Source of the DNA: Streptomyces caelestis
GTDB lineage: Bacteria > Actinomycetota > Actinomycetes > Streptomycetales > Streptomycetaceae
NCBI RefSeq assembly: GCF_001279005.1
Contig: NZ_LGCN01000001.1
Location: 186,001-250,000 of the forward strand
Direction: 5' to 3'
DNA length: 64,000 bases
The position numbers and the translations under genes were made by a program. Below the pieces are notes generated by a model. It did no database searches. It worked only from the letters and a program-made list of their open reading frames with translations, and was not told the origin of the DNA. Numbering within the stretch: position 1 is the first letter of the stretch; each line of letters opens with the position of its first letter. This document shows, in pieces, positions 16,866-25,470 of this stretch.

Positions 16866-17575
16866 CGCGGGCCCGCCTCGGCCGGGCAGGATTCCAGCGC
16901 GGCGCGCAGGGCCGTCTTCTCCGCCGGCGTGACCGACAGGCGGTACTTGGTCTTCACGCGGACCTGCGCGGTCGCGTACCAGCAGTGGGCCTGGGCCCGC
17001 GGGGGCATCCACGCGGCGGCGTCCTTGGCCCCCTTGCCCGCGTTCGTCGGACCATCGGTCGCAATCAAATTATCCGGGTCGTTCGCATAATTCAGCCTTT
17101 GCTCGGCAGTCAGCTCCCGGGCCCCCGATCGCCATCCGAGCGCCAGGGGCACGATGTGGTCGATCTGCACGGCCATGGATGTGCGGGGGCCGCGCTTGAA
17201 GTTGATCGTCCGGCCCGTGTACCGGTCGTGGAGAACGCCGGAAAGCACGGTGCAGCCGTCCTCGGCCCTTGCGACGTCGTCCAGGTCGCGGGCCAGGACG
17301 TCCTGACGCGTGGGGCACGAGTTTCCCGACATCTCGACGGTGCCCTCATCGCTCCATGCCGGTCCGAAGGCGTCGCGGCTGTAGCCGGCGAGGGGGACGC
17401 GCTTTCGGACCGTCAGGTTGTTCAGCTGGGTCAGCGCCGTTCCGTCTCCAGCCGCGACTGGTCCGTGAGCGGGTGCGGCTTCAGCCGCAGGGCCGGGAGC
17501 GGGCTGTGGGCCGCAGGCGGAGGCAGCGAGCGCGCCGGCGAGCACGAGGGCGGCGGCCGAGATGCGAGGGGCCAT
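16862..17575 (-). CDS. Exported HNH (DUF1524-type) nuclease
   Basis: 237 residues. The N-terminus is a signal sequence ending LAASACGPQ, a likely lipobox or signal cleavage site. The nuclease part contains MAVQIDHIVPLALGWRSGA (the DHIVPLA core) and RLNYANDPDNLIATDGPTNAGKGAKD, the N-containing metal-finger region of DUF1524/GmrSD-C-like HNH enzymes, then AWMPPRAQAHCWYATAQVRVKTKYRL. It should be a secreted or membrane-anchored DNase. It is first in a three-gene coupled unit. It could act on extracellular DNA or in interference competition. Confidence 0.85.
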   Translation of the reverse strand: MAPRISAAALVLAGALAASACGPQPAPGPAAEAAPAHGPVAAGDGTALTQLNNLTVRKRVPLAGYSRDAFGPAWSDEGTVEMSGNSCPTRQDVLARDLDDVARAEDGCTVLSGVLHDRYTGRTINFKRGPRTSMAVQIDHIVPLALGWRSGARELTAEQRLNYANDPDNLIATDGPTNAGKGAKDAAAWMPPRAQAHCWYATAQVRVKTKYRLSVTPAEKTALRAALESCPAEAGPR

Positions 17576-17817
17576 GGGCAGAGAGTCCTGTTCGTGTCGG
17601 AGGAAACACCGTTCACCTGCTACAGGTGCGGCGCTGGCCGGCGGTGTGACACTCGGTCCGAAATTTCTGCCCGTGTGCAGCCTGGCCTCGCCGCTTCAGG
17701 GTCTGCTGACCGCTTCCAGCAGTGCCGCGGCGGCTCTGTCCTTGGCTGACTACTTGGTGGACGCGGTGAAGACGCTGGTGAGTATCTGGCCGTCGTAATC
17801 GGCTTCCGCCTTGCAGT

Positions 17818-18375
17818 TCACGGCTGGCTGCGGAACCAGGTGAGGAAGTCCTCGGCGTGTGCCTGGTCGAGCCGCATGGTCAGGTCACCACCGTCCAAGT
17901 CCTGGGTGATGCCGTCGGCCTGTCCGTCCGCGGTGATGGAGCCGGGCCAGCGGGCTACCAAGGAGAGCAGAGCCCCTGCCGCCGAGCCTGTGGCGGTCAT
18001 CTTGAGGATGACCGCCAGCGTCTCGTCGTCTACGTCGAGTTCGATCAGACAGCCGGGGACGACGGAGCGCAGCCGGTCGAAGAGGTGCCGCTGGTCGGGA
18101 ACGGCCGCGCCGAAGGCGTCGGCGTTCGCCTGGGCCCGCGCAGTGCGCTCGTAGAAGGTGCTGATCAACTTCTGTGCGCTGGCGCGCAGTCCGGGATCGG
18201 CAATCTCCGACAGCGCGCCCACGGTGCGGTCGGTCGTGCCCGGCGGGGTAAGGGGAGAGAAGCCGATCTCGCGCTGGACTCCGGCATCGTCGAGGAGGGT
18301 GAGGATGGTCAGGTTGGCGACGGGGTGGAGATTGATCGTCCACTGATCCGGCAGCGGCTTGGGCGAAGAGGTCAC
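17818..18375 (-). CDS. Hypothetical protein
   Basis: About 185 residues from the GTG at 18375, which has GGAG 8 bases upstream; the open frame extends further up, overlapping the next gene. The sequence starts VTSSPKPLPDQWTINLHPV and is a mixed alpha/beta domain with PDQRHLFDRLRSVVPGCLIELDVDDETLAVILKM. No recognised family, signal or membrane segment. It is downstream of the 148-residue gene and likely co-transcribed. A 23-codon frame at 17750-17821 follows with a GTGA overlap but is too short to call. Confidence 0.6.
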   Translation of the reverse strand: MTSSPKPLPDQWTINLHPVANLTILTLLDDAGVQREIGFSPLTPPGTTDRTVGALSEIADPGLRASAQKLISTFYERTARAQANADAFGAAVPDQRHLFDRLRSVVPGCLIELDVDDETLAVILKMTATGSAAGALLSLVARWPGSITADGQADGITQDLDGGDLTMRLDQAHAEDFLTWFRSQP

Positions 18376-18407
18376 CAAGGTCTCCAGGTAATGGTGTACG
18401 GACGGGG

Positions 18408-18854
18408 TCAGGACGTTGTCGGAAGTACGGCGGGCTGGGACGGCGTAAGCGGAGCGGCATTGAGGTCCGAGTCCTCCTCCCCTGCGCACTCGACGGCGTA
18501 CGCGCGGTCGGCACAGTTGCCGCACAGGCCTTCCCAGCCTTCGCCGTCGGCGCTGTAGTCGTCGCAGTCCTCCCCCGAGCAGAAGTACTCCTCGTAGGTG
18601 CCGGCCGGGATGAACCGCAGCGCCGCGGTGGAGCTGGCGAGGATGAGGACGCCGGATTCGAAGACGTGGACGTTGGCCCCGTAGTGGGGGGAGCGTCGGA
18701 TGGCGTGCCAGACGTCGATGCCGTGCAGTGCGCGGTGCTCGGCGTTCTTGGGGCGTGTCCAGACGCCGTCCTCGCGGACGTGGAGGACGTATTCGGACTC
18801 GAAGTCGATCTCGGCGCGGAGGCCGGCGGCGGTAGCGATGGTGCTTCGGAACAT
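18408..18854 (-). CDS. Hypothetical acidic protein with Cys cluster
   Basis: 148 residues, acidic, starting MFRSTIATAAGLRAEIDFE. A Cys-rich segment (CSGEDCDDYSADGEGWEGLCGNCADRA) could bind zinc. Otherwise a compact alpha/beta protein with LHGIDVWHAIRRSPHYGANVHVFES. It lies between the DUF4314 gene and the 185-residue gene on the same strand. Not recognised. Confidence 0.65.
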   Translation of the reverse strand: MFRSTIATAAGLRAEIDFESEYVLHVREDGVWTRPKNAEHRALHGIDVWHAIRRSPHYGANVHVFESGVLILASSTAALRFIPAGTYEEYFCSGEDCDDYSADGEGWEGLCGNCADRAYAVECAGEEDSDLNAAPLTPSQPAVLPTTS

Positions 18855-18927
18855 GGTGAGTCGGTTCTCGCAGTGTTGGAGGCGGGGCTGAGGCGCTGCC
18901 GGGCGGCCGGGGCCGCCCGGCAGCCGG

Positions 18928-19140
18928 TCAGAGGCGGGCGACGCGGTCGCCGTCGCCGACGAGGGTGAGCATCAGCCGACGGTGGGCGTGCGGGGCGTCC
19001 CATGCGATGCCGAGCTGACGGACCAGCGGGTGGGGGTTCCAGTGGGTGACGGTGCCGGTCGCTCCGGCGGGAATGGGGTCGTGCTCGTCGGTGCACAGGA
19101 CGACCTTGATGCGGTCTCCGACACTGAACTCGGGTTCCAC
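18928..19140 (-). CDS. DUF4314-type small protein
   Basis: 70 residues from GTG at 19140 with AAGGAGAAG upstream. The pattern GDRIKVVLCTDEHDPIPAGATGTVTHW ... HPLVRQLGIAWDAPHAHRRLMLTLVGDGDRV is typical of the DUF4314 family, a small beta-rich domain found in actinomycetes and their mobile elements. Function unknown. It is the first gene of the leftward unit that begins at the promoter at 19388-19416. Confidence 0.85.
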   Translation of the reverse strand: MEPEFSVGDRIKVVLCTDEHDPIPAGATGTVTHWNPHPLVRQLGIAWDAPHAHRRLMLTLVGDGDRVARL

Positions 19141-19387
19141 GGATTCTTCTCCTTGTGGCTGAGGGACGGCTCGACAGACATGGGGCCCAGCGACGGATCG
19201 CGGACGAATGCATGGCGAGCGAAGGCAGGGGAGTTGGCGATGTCCGGTCCCGCCGCGGGTGACGGTCTCGTCGGGCGGGAGCCGGTGAGTGTGGTGCTCG
19301 ACGTGCGCGTTCGGGACCGGGTGGTAGGCGCTTCGGTGCCCGCGCGGTCCGGGCCCGCCTGGGCTCTGGGGCCCCGGCAGGGCTCAA

Positions 19388-19416
19388 AGACTACCGAGAC
19401 TCATAGAATTAAGCAA
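19388..19416 (-). promoter_or_regulatory. Promoter with conserved spacer (family 2, copy 1)
   Basis: Minus strand: TTGCTT (-35), 17-base spacer starting AATTCTATGAGT, TAGTCT (-10). It faces the DUF4314 unit. Two other copies, at 19466-19494 (+) and 22825-22853 (-), share TTGC, the spacer core AA(T/C)TCTATGAGT and the 17-base distance. Confidence 0.6.
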
Positions 19417-19465
19417 TCTCTTGCAGGATGCGCCCCCGCAGCTGGATCGGCTGCGCCGCCGGGAG

Positions 19466-19494
19466 TTGCTTAACTCTATGAGTGTGCGTATGTT
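19466..19494 (+). promoter_or_regulatory. Promoter with conserved spacer (family 2, copy 2)
   Basis: Plus strand: TTGCTT, 17-base spacer AACTCTATGAGTGTGCG, TATGTT. It faces the ATPase gene at 19579. Together with copy 1 it forms an inverted repeat of about 18 bases (17 matching) flanking the divergent start region. The rest of the 19141-19578 interval shows no gene. Confidence 0.6.
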
Positions 19495-19578
19495 TGCGGT
19501 ACGCCCTACTGGGCCGCATCCCGCAACATCGCTGCGAGCCGCGCAAGTTGAGCCGCGCAGCGGCAATGGAAGGACAAG

Positions 19579-21069
19579 ATGTCTCGCACACTCTCCGTCG
19601 CGGAATACCGGACGCTGTTGCACGACGCACTGTCCGCAGCCCATGCCACGGACGCCCTCACGCTCCCCATCCCGATGATGTACACCCCGGACGCCCACCG
19701 GGCCGCCCTGTACGCGGACAGCACCGTGGTCCGCGGAGCGGTGGGGGAGGGCAAGACCTTCTGGGCCCGGGCCCTGACCGACCCCAAGCTGCGCGCGGTT
19801 GCCGCCCGGGAGTACCGCCTGCCCCGTCTGGAACGGACCGAAGCGGCCACCGGTTTCGGTGCCCGGCCGGATACCTTCCAGCCGTCATCCGGGGAACTGC
19901 GGGCTCTGACCGCGTGGGGCGTCCAGCCGACCACCCTGTGGACCACGGTCGCCCTGACGGCCCTCGGCGTGCCTGACCTTGCCACCCTGGCCACGTGGAC
20001 CGAACGCGTCGACTGGCTGGTTCGCAACCCCGGGGCCACCGACCGCTCTCTGGCCGAGATCGAGGCGTCCGCGCGCACCGCCGACACCGTCCGCATCGTC
20101 CTGTTCGATTCTCTCGACCAGTTCCACCCCGACCGCACCGTAGCCGAACACCTCGCCTCCGGTGTGCTCAACCTCGCCGCCACCCTGTCCCGGCGCACCA
20201 CCCGGCTGCGGGCGAAGGTCTTCATCCGCCCGGACATGCTGGACGGCGCTTTGAATGGTGTCCCGCGCGCCGACCGCGCATTTCTCACCGCGCGGGCCGC
20301 TGACCTCTCCTGGAGCAGGACTCATTACCTCCACCGATTCGACAGGGCCGACCTGTTCGGACTGCTCTTCCACGTTCTGGGCAACCACCCCAGTGCCGAG
20401 GCGGCCGCCTTCCGGGCGGCCTGGCCCACCTGGCAGCAGGACGCCGACGGCCGGTTCCTCGCTCCCGACGAACTCAGCCGGGACCGAAAGGCGCAGGAAG
20501 AGGTCTTCACCACCCTCGTCGGCAGATACATGGGCGTGAACGCCCGCAACGGCTTCACCTACAACTACCTGTCCTGCTACCTCCAGGACGCCCTGGGCAC
20601 CATCACCCCGCGCCCCTTCCTCGCCGCCCTGGCTGCCGCGCTGGAGAACACCAGCCGCAGCCACTCCGGGCACGACCGTCCGCTGCACTACGACGATCTC
20701 CGTCACGGCGTGAGCTGTGGTGCGCGGGCCGAGGAACTCCACCAGGCGCTGCCGTGGGCCCGGCTGGCCCTGGAACCGCTGGCCGGGCAGCAGCTCCCGA
20801 TGCGGGAGGAGGACGTCTTCGAGCTGTGGGCGAACATCGGTCTGGCTGACCGGCTCCAGGAGATGACACGACGGGCCGTGGCGGATGCCAGCCGCTCACG
20901 GACCGGACCGCGTCACCCGACCAGCTACCCGTTTCTGCTGGAGGAACTGGTCGACGCAGGCGTGCTGGACCGCCGTACCACTGGGGAACTCGACATGCCC
21001 GACGTCTACCGGACCGCACTCGGACTGGGCCGCCGTGGCGGCGTCCGGCGCGCCCCGACAGCGGCGTAA
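19579..21069 (+). CDS. P-loop ATPase, unknown family
   Basis: A 496-residue protein. Walker A is GAVGEGKTF (about residues 53-61) in VVRGAVGEGKTFWARAL, and a Walker-B-like strand is VRIVLFDSLDQFHPD near residue 175. Its layout resembles AAA/STAND ATPases of actinomycete accessory regions, with a helical C-terminal half and an FTYNYLSCYLQDALGTITPRPFL motif. There is no membrane segment. A sensor/switch or partition role is possible. The gene starts at ATG 19579, after a family 2 promoter. Three copies of the same promoter/operator occur nearby, so it is likely co-regulated with the DUF4314 unit and the triple-repeat protein at 21559. Confidence 0.7.
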   Translation: MSRTLSVAEYRTLLHDALSAAHATDALTLPIPMMYTPDAHRAALYADSTVVRGAVGEGKTFWARALTDPKLRAVAAREYRLPRLERTEAATGFGARPDTFQPSSGELRALTAWGVQPTTLWTTVALTALGVPDLATLATWTERVDWLVRNPGATDRSLAEIEASARTADTVRIVLFDSLDQFHPDRTVAEHLASGVLNLAATLSRRTTRLRAKVFIRPDMLDGALNGVPRADRAFLTARAADLSWSRTHYLHRFDRADLFGLLFHVLGNHPSAEAAAFRAAWPTWQQDADGRFLAPDELSRDRKAQEEVFTTLVGRYMGVNARNGFTYNYLSCYLQDALGTITPRPFLAALAAALENTSRSHSGHDRPLHYDDLRHGVSCGARAEELHQALPWARLALEPLAGQQLPMREEDVFELWANIGLADRLQEMTRRAVADASRSRTGPRHPTSYPFLLEELVDAGVLDRRTTGELDMPDVYRTALGLGRRGGVRRAPTAA

Positions 21070-21321
21070 CCCGCCCGGACAAACGCTTTCGCGCCCCGGC
21101 GTGACCGGCTCCCCGGCCGTGTCGCGCCGGGGCTTTGCGCAATCCGCTTCCCGGGCTGGCTACGCAGCGAGACGCCAGGCACATTCAGGTATGCGACGGA
21201 GAGCGCGGCGAGCCGATTCCACGCTGGTGCGTGGCCGGCTGGCGAGTACGGGGCGCAGGTGCCGCAGTCCAGCGTCACCCAGGCGGGGCGGCCGTCGCGA
21301 GCGGCCCGGTGAGGTCCGGCT

Positions 21322-21519
21322 TCATGCCGGTGTGGCCACCGCGGCCGTGGGGCCGGTGCTTGCCTCGTCGGCAACCACCGGGTCGGGCCCGATGAGAACC
21401 GCCTCGACCCCCAGCGCCGCGGAAAGGCGAGGACGTACTGCCGTCGTTCCTGCGACCCCACCGTGGAGGACAAGTCCGTCAAGGCGTGCCGAAGCTCGTA
21501 GCTCCACTTCCTGACGCAT
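21322..21519 (-). pseudogene. Hsp70-like C-terminal ATPase-domain remnant
   Basis: A 65-residue frame whose core LDGLVLHGGVAGTTAVRPRLS ... VLIGPDPVVADEA resembles the conserved C-terminal part of the Hsp70/actin-like nucleotide domain (VVLVGG-x(4)-PAVR ... NPDEAVA). The rest of such a protein is absent, because the neighbouring gene ends just upstream. It is probably a decayed fragment. The remainder of 21070-21558 shows nothing convincing. Confidence 0.35.
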
Positions 21520-21558
21520 CCGCCCACGGTCGGCGGTGGCCGGGCATCGAAGTGCGGG

Positions 21559-22677
21559 TCATCTGCGGGATCCTCCGAGTTGTCCCGGCCGGCGGATGAA
21601 GCGGTAGGCGGTGGATCGGAACCACATGGGCTCGTCAACGGCTGGCTCCTGGCCGTCGCCAGGCGTCCGGTCCGCCTCCGCCAGCAGTCCGTTGTACAGG
21701 TACGTCCGCATCGACGAAACGGTGGTGGCTTTGCCGCGCCCGCGCGCCTTCCCGTCGAGCTCGCCGATCTGCTGCAAGGTCAGCAGGTCGTTGTCCGCCC
21801 CTTTCGGGAGCTTCAAGTCCTCGCGCAGCGGCTCGGAGGCGTCGACGATCTCGCGTGAAGCACGTGCCGCTGCTCCCAGGCGTCCCGGCCGGCGGATGAA
21901 GCGGTAGGCGGTGGATCGGAACCACATGGGCTCATCGACGGCTGGCTCCTGGCCGTCGCCAGGCGTCCGGTCCGCTTTCGCCAGCAGCTCCTGCGACTGG
22001 TAGTTCTTCAACGTACCGACGGTGGTGGCCTTGCCGCGCCCGCGCGCCTTCCCGTCGAGCTCGCCGATCTCCTGCAGGGTCAGCAGGTCGGTGTCCGCGC
22101 CGTCCGGCAGGTCCAGGTCGAGCAAGGCGCCGGCCGCCCGCTGCTTCGGCGCCGACTTCCTCCCGCTCGGCTGCTTCGCCTCAACAGGCGTCGTACGGCG
22201 CGTGCGGCGAGGTCGGCAGATGTAGGTGTAGGCGGTCTCGCGGAACCACATTGGCTCCGAGACCGTCGGCTGCAGGCCGTCGCCCGGCGTTCTGTCGGCC
22301 GGCGGGAGGACTCTCTTGGACGGGGACAGGTAGGTACGCAGGGTGGTGATCGACGTGGGAGGCCGGTTCAGGGCCTGTCCCTCAAGCTCGCCGATCTGGC
22401 GCAGAGAGAGGAGGTCACGGGGCCCGCCCTTGGGCAGATCCAGCGGGTTGTCCTTGCCTTGCCGAGACCGGAACCACGAGCCGAAGTGGTGATCGCGGAC
22501 CCAGGCGTCGACATCTTCCGCGTCGTAGACATGGAGGCCGCCCTGGCCCTCGGTGAAGAGGAGGTCGGGAAACCCCTCCTCGTGAGACCACTTGGCGGAC
22601 GTTGTACGGTCCACGCCGTACCGCTCCGCCATCTTGTCGAAGCTCGTATACGTGCGATCGGTGCCTGCGGGCATCAT
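21559..22677 (-). CDS. Putative DNA-binding protein with three tandem repeats
   Basis: 372 residues. The N-terminal part (TSFDKMAERYGVDRTTSAKWSHEEGFPDL ... VYDAEDVDAWVRDHHFG) is an excisionase/MerR-like helix-turn-helix. Three copies of an about 85-residue repeat follow, each with DLLTLQxIGELDGKARGRGKATTV, a TLKNY-like helix, ADRTPGDG, and EPMWFRSTAYRFIRRPG. Repeats 2 and 3 are nearly identical at DNA level (for example near 21580 and 21885). Each repeat looks like its own wing or HTH module. I know no named family. It is transcribed from the family 2 promoter at 22825-22853 and could be that motif's regulator. Confidence 0.7.
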   Translation of the reverse strand: MMPAGTDRTYTSFDKMAERYGVDRTTSAKWSHEEGFPDLLFTEGQGGLHVYDAEDVDAWVRDHHFGSWFRSRQGKDNPLDLPKGGPRDLLSLRQIGELEGQALNRPPTSITTLRTYLSPSKRVLPPADRTPGDGLQPTVSEPMWFRETAYTYICRPRRTRRTTPVEAKQPSGRKSAPKQRAAGALLDLDLPDGADTDLLTLQEIGELDGKARGRGKATTVGTLKNYQSQELLAKADRTPGDGQEPAVDEPMWFRSTAYRFIRRPGRLGAAARASREIVDASEPLREDLKLPKGADNDLLTLQQIGELDGKARGRGKATTVSSMRTYLYNGLLAEADRTPGDGQEPAVDEPMWFRSTAYRFIRRPGQLGGSRR

Positions 22678-22824
22678 GTCGCTCCGTCCGTGGCCAGCCG
22701 GGCCGGCGAGTCATGCCGGTCCGCCCATGTGAGGCGCCGGGTTCTGCAGTGGTCGCGCGTCGCGGCTCCGTAAGCCGGATCCAGAGGCGCTGGCCGGCAA
22801 GTGCAGGGGGCGGCCTCGCAAGCG

Positions 22825-22853
22825 AGATTAGCCAAACTCATAGAATTCCGCAA
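22825..22853 (-). promoter_or_regulatory. Promoter with conserved spacer (family 2, copy 3)
   Basis: Minus strand: TTGCGG, 17-base spacer AATTCTATGAGTTTGGC, TAATCT. It faces the triple-repeat protein about 150 bp downstream. Same core as 19388-19416 and 19466-19494. Confidence 0.6.
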
Positions 22854-22957
22854 TGTGATCGGGGTTGTCCTCATCGCTACCGGGCCAGCACTTGAATCGC
22901 GGGCTCGGGTGTAGCACGACGGTCCTGCTCGCGCCGGCACCATCCAGCCCCTTCTCA

Positions 22958-23944
22958 TCACTGTCCGAGGACGCCTTCGAAGGTGACCCGGGAGCCGGCC
23001 GCGTCGACGGCCTCCACCGTTACCGGGCCGCCGACGGCCGCGTCGGGGACGGTGAAGGAGACGGTCTGCGTGGCGGTGCGGTACGGCGCGATCGCCGCGT
23101 CACGGTACCCGTACACAGGACGGACGGTGGCGGCCAGGCGCAGGTCGTCGCCGGTCAGGATGCGCAGCGTGGTGCCCAGGCCGGGCATCGGGTCGCCGGA
23201 GCGGTTGACCACGCTGAGCTCCAGGCTCGCAGCGCGCGAGGACCCTTCGCCGCTCACCGTCACCTTGCCCACGCGCACGTTGCCGTTCCACTGCCCAACC
23301 GGCGTAACCGACTGCCTGGCCGGCGCACCCTGCTGCGGCGCCTGCGGGGCTGGGGAGGTGGCGGCCCTGCCCGGCAGGGCGCCCTCGAAGAACAGCAGCT
23401 CCGGCTCGGCCAGCCCCTCCTCGGTCGCTTCCACGGTCACCGTGACCGGCAGGCCCTGGGCCTGATCGGGAAGCACGAGCTTCAGATCCCTGTCGACGGA
23501 CCCGTTGGGGCGCACCTGCTGCGGCTCGTCCGTGGAAGAGGAAGCGCCGCTGTCGGTGGCCTCCACAGCCGTGCGCCCGAGAGCTCCATAGCGGGCGGTG
23601 ACCGCAGTCCGGGGCGCGGTAGCGACCTGCGCCCGCTGGTTGGCCACGGTCACCCGCGCCCTGTACGCGCTCGAGCCGGCCGGCACGCCGAGCTCGGTGT
23701 CGGCGGGCAGGCGCTCGAAGCCCCGCAGTGTCACCGTCCATGCCCCATCGCCGACCGGAAGGGCGGTCCCCGGCTTGGCGATGCCGTCCGGCAGCACCGT
23801 GGAAGGCGACGGCCTGGGCCGCGGGGCGCTGTTCGTCGGCTTGCCGTCGGCCTTGGGCCCGCTGTCGGAGCCGGCGCAGCCGGAGATCACGACCGTGCCG
23901 GCAAGGAGCACGGCCGGAAGGGCGTGGCGCAGGCGCACAGACAT
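22958..23944 (-). CDS. Lipoprotein, unknown function
   Basis: 328 residues. The signal MSVRLRHALPAVLLAGTVVISGCAGSDSG ends in a good lipobox (ISGC). A Pro/Ser-rich linker follows, then two beta-rich domains (WTVTLRGFERLPADTELGVPAGSSAYRARVTVANQRA; VGKVTVSGEGSSRAASLELSVVNRSG). These resemble extracellular DUF4352-like or immunoglobulin-like sandwich domains of actinobacterial lipoproteins. It is leftward and monocistronic. Role unknown. Confidence 0.8.
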   Translation of the reverse strand: MSVRLRHALPAVLLAGTVVISGCAGSDSGPKADGKPTNSAPRPRPSPSTVLPDGIAKPGTALPVGDGAWTVTLRGFERLPADTELGVPAGSSAYRARVTVANQRAQVATAPRTAVTARYGALGRTAVEATDSGASSSTDEPQQVRPNGSVDRDLKLVLPDQAQGLPVTVTVEATEEGLAEPELLFFEGALPGRAATSPAPQAPQQGAPARQSVTPVGQWNGNVRVGKVTVSGEGSSRAASLELSVVNRSGDPMPGLGTTLRILTGDDLRLAATVRPVYGYRDAAIAPYRTATQTVSFTVPDAAVGGPVTVEAVDAAGSRVTFEGVLGQ

Positions 23945-24160
23945 GGTTCCCCCTCGTCAGGTACCGGATCTCGGTTGAGAGGGATCATGCCAAAACGCGC
24001 CAGGCCGGGGCCGGGCGCGTTTGTGGGGGGTGTCCGATTCAGCCAGTCACGTGCCTGCGAGCCCCGACGAACTTCCTGACCCGGGTCGCTGTCATCGGAC
24101 GGCAGGGGTGTTCCTGGGTGTTCCCATGCTGAGCGGGTCGCCTCCCGGCGGCCGCGATGG

Positions 24161-24490
24161 CTAGCGGGTGCAGATGATGGCGACGGCATCTCCTGAAGCC
24201 AGGACAGCGGCTGGTGAGCGGCTGTCCGAAGTGTCATCGCAGCGGGTCGTCATGCTGAGGCCGAAACCGCATGCCAGGAGGGCATCGTGAACGCGCGCCG
24301 GGATGGCATCGGCACCCAGGCGCTCATGGGGCGCCACGCCGATCTTGATGATGATCTCTCCGTTGGAGGCCCACGTCTCAACCTCCGGCACCACGGGCAG
24401 CCCCGGGTGGTCCTCAGCCTGGCGCAGGCCTGCGTTCCGCAGAGCGTTTCGTACGTCGAGGAGCGACGGGGCGGCGCTGGTGGCGATCAT
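24161..24490 (-). CDS. Hypothetical protein
   Basis: 109 residues from the ATG at 24490 with GGAG 7 bases upstream. The sequence LLDVRNALRNAGLRQAEDHPGLPVVPEVETW, then GEIIIKIGVAPHERLGADAIPARVHDALLACGF, is alpha/beta and short. It has no known motif. It is the last gene of the leftward unit running down from the TetR gene. Confidence 0.65.
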   Translation of the reverse strand: MIATSAAPSLLDVRNALRNAGLRQAEDHPGLPVVPEVETWASNGEIIIKIGVAPHERLGADAIPARVHDALLACGFGLSMTTRCDDTSDSRSPAAVLASGDAVAIICTR

Positions 24491-24578
24491 CGGCAACTCC
24501 AATCCTGAATGCCGACCGTATCGGCTTTCGGCGGTGTTCGGAGTCGTTCCCTCGGCGCCGGCGGGGCTGGGCGGCGAC

Positions 24579-24935
24579 TCACAGCGTGATGGGGATGGGG
24601 ACGAGGAAGTACTCGGTGTCGCCGACGCGGACCCGCAGAGGGTGTCCGGGCGGGAGGTTGAACAGCTGATGGTGCACGGTCGCCGGGGAGTTGCGCACGG
24701 ACAGCGCGGGCTCCAGCGCGGTACGGACGGCGGCGCGGGAGGTGTCGGACAGGGGGTTGCGCTCGGCGATCACCGCGCACTGGTCGAGCTGGGCGTCGGT
24801 CAGGTCGGGCCCAAGGCCCTGGCGGAGGGCCTCAACGGCGACAGCCGGGGCCAGGACTGCCCGGTTGTGGTCGCGGCACACGTGGCCAGGCGTGCCGTGG
24901 GGCTGGAAGTGACGGGCGGTGCCGATGGAGGTCAT
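24579..24935 (-). CDS. Hypothetical protein
   Basis: 118 residues starting MTSIGTARHFQPHGTPGHVCRDHN, with GGGAG upstream. The middle is helical (ALRQGLGPDLTDAQLDQCAVIAERNPL) and the C-terminus is a strand-rich segment (GHPLRVRVGDTEYFLVPIPITL). Not recognised. It follows the ParB-like gene by 28 bp in the same unit. Confidence 0.65.
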   Translation of the reverse strand: MTSIGTARHFQPHGTPGHVCRDHNRAVLAPAVAVEALRQGLGPDLTDAQLDQCAVIAERNPLSDTSRAAVRTALEPALSVRNSPATVHHQLFNLPPGHPLRVRVGDTEYFLVPIPITL

Positions 24936-24963
24936 GCGGGACTCCCAGGGGTGGAGGGCGGCG

Positions 24964-25362
24964 TCAGTCGAGGCGGATCTTGGCGGTCTCGGTGATGGTC
25001 AGGACGTGCGCGGGCAGCGTCGGGTGTCCTTCGGTCATCGCTCGGTACATGCGGTGCACTCCGTCGATCAGCAGGCGAGCCGGGCCGCTGTCGAACTCCA
25101 GGGTGGCGATGATCACCGGCTGGTCGAGGTCGGTGCCCATGGCGTGTTCGACGTCGAAGTGAGACTGGTCCGGGCCGAAGATCGGGCACCAGGACGGGCC
25201 GTTGTAGTCCGGCCTGAGCAGGCTCAAGTGGTAGGCCGCCGACCAGTCGGCCACGGAGGTCTGCTCGACGGCGCGGGGGTGCTCCTCCAGGAGGCGCATG
25301 GCCCGGTCGATGTCGAACACCCAGCCTCCGTACTTGAACATCTGGCGGGAAGGGGTGGTCAC
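24964..25362 (-). CDS. ParB-nuclease-like protein
   Basis: 132 residues from GTG 25362 with GAGGAA upstream. The C-terminal half reads DQPVIIATLEFDSGPARLLIDGVHRMYRAMTEGHPTLPAHVLTITETAKIRLD, resembling the ParB-like N-terminal fold in which an IDG-x-HR motif binds nucleotide (here LIDGVHRMYRA). The N-terminal half (KYGGWVFDIDRAMRLLEEHPRA) is different. It lies in the TetR unit. ParB-like domains of this type often occur alone in mobile elements as nucleotide-hydrolysing or DNA-interacting proteins. Confidence 0.7.
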   Translation of the reverse strand: MTTPSRQMFKYGGWVFDIDRAMRLLEEHPRAVEQTSVADWSAAYHLSLLRPDYNGPSWCPIFGPDQSHFDVEHAMGTDLDQPVIIATLEFDSGPARLLIDGVHRMYRAMTEGHPTLPAHVLTITETAKIRLD

Positions 25363-25470
25363 GGTTCCTCGCTGTCGGGTCGGGGATCGGGGATGGGAGA
25401 GGGCGGCTGGCGTCCACGGCAGGCCGGTCGGACGCCGCCCCGGAGTCGAGCGGGGGCGGCGAGATCCGGG

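Noticed and set aside
17750..17821. 23-codon frame GTGA-coupled to the 17818 gene
   Set aside because: Coding-like composition but too short to support as a gene.
21580..22100. Long direct DNA repeats
   Set aside because: They are explained by the tandem protein repeats of the 21559 gene, not by a mobile element or CRISPR.
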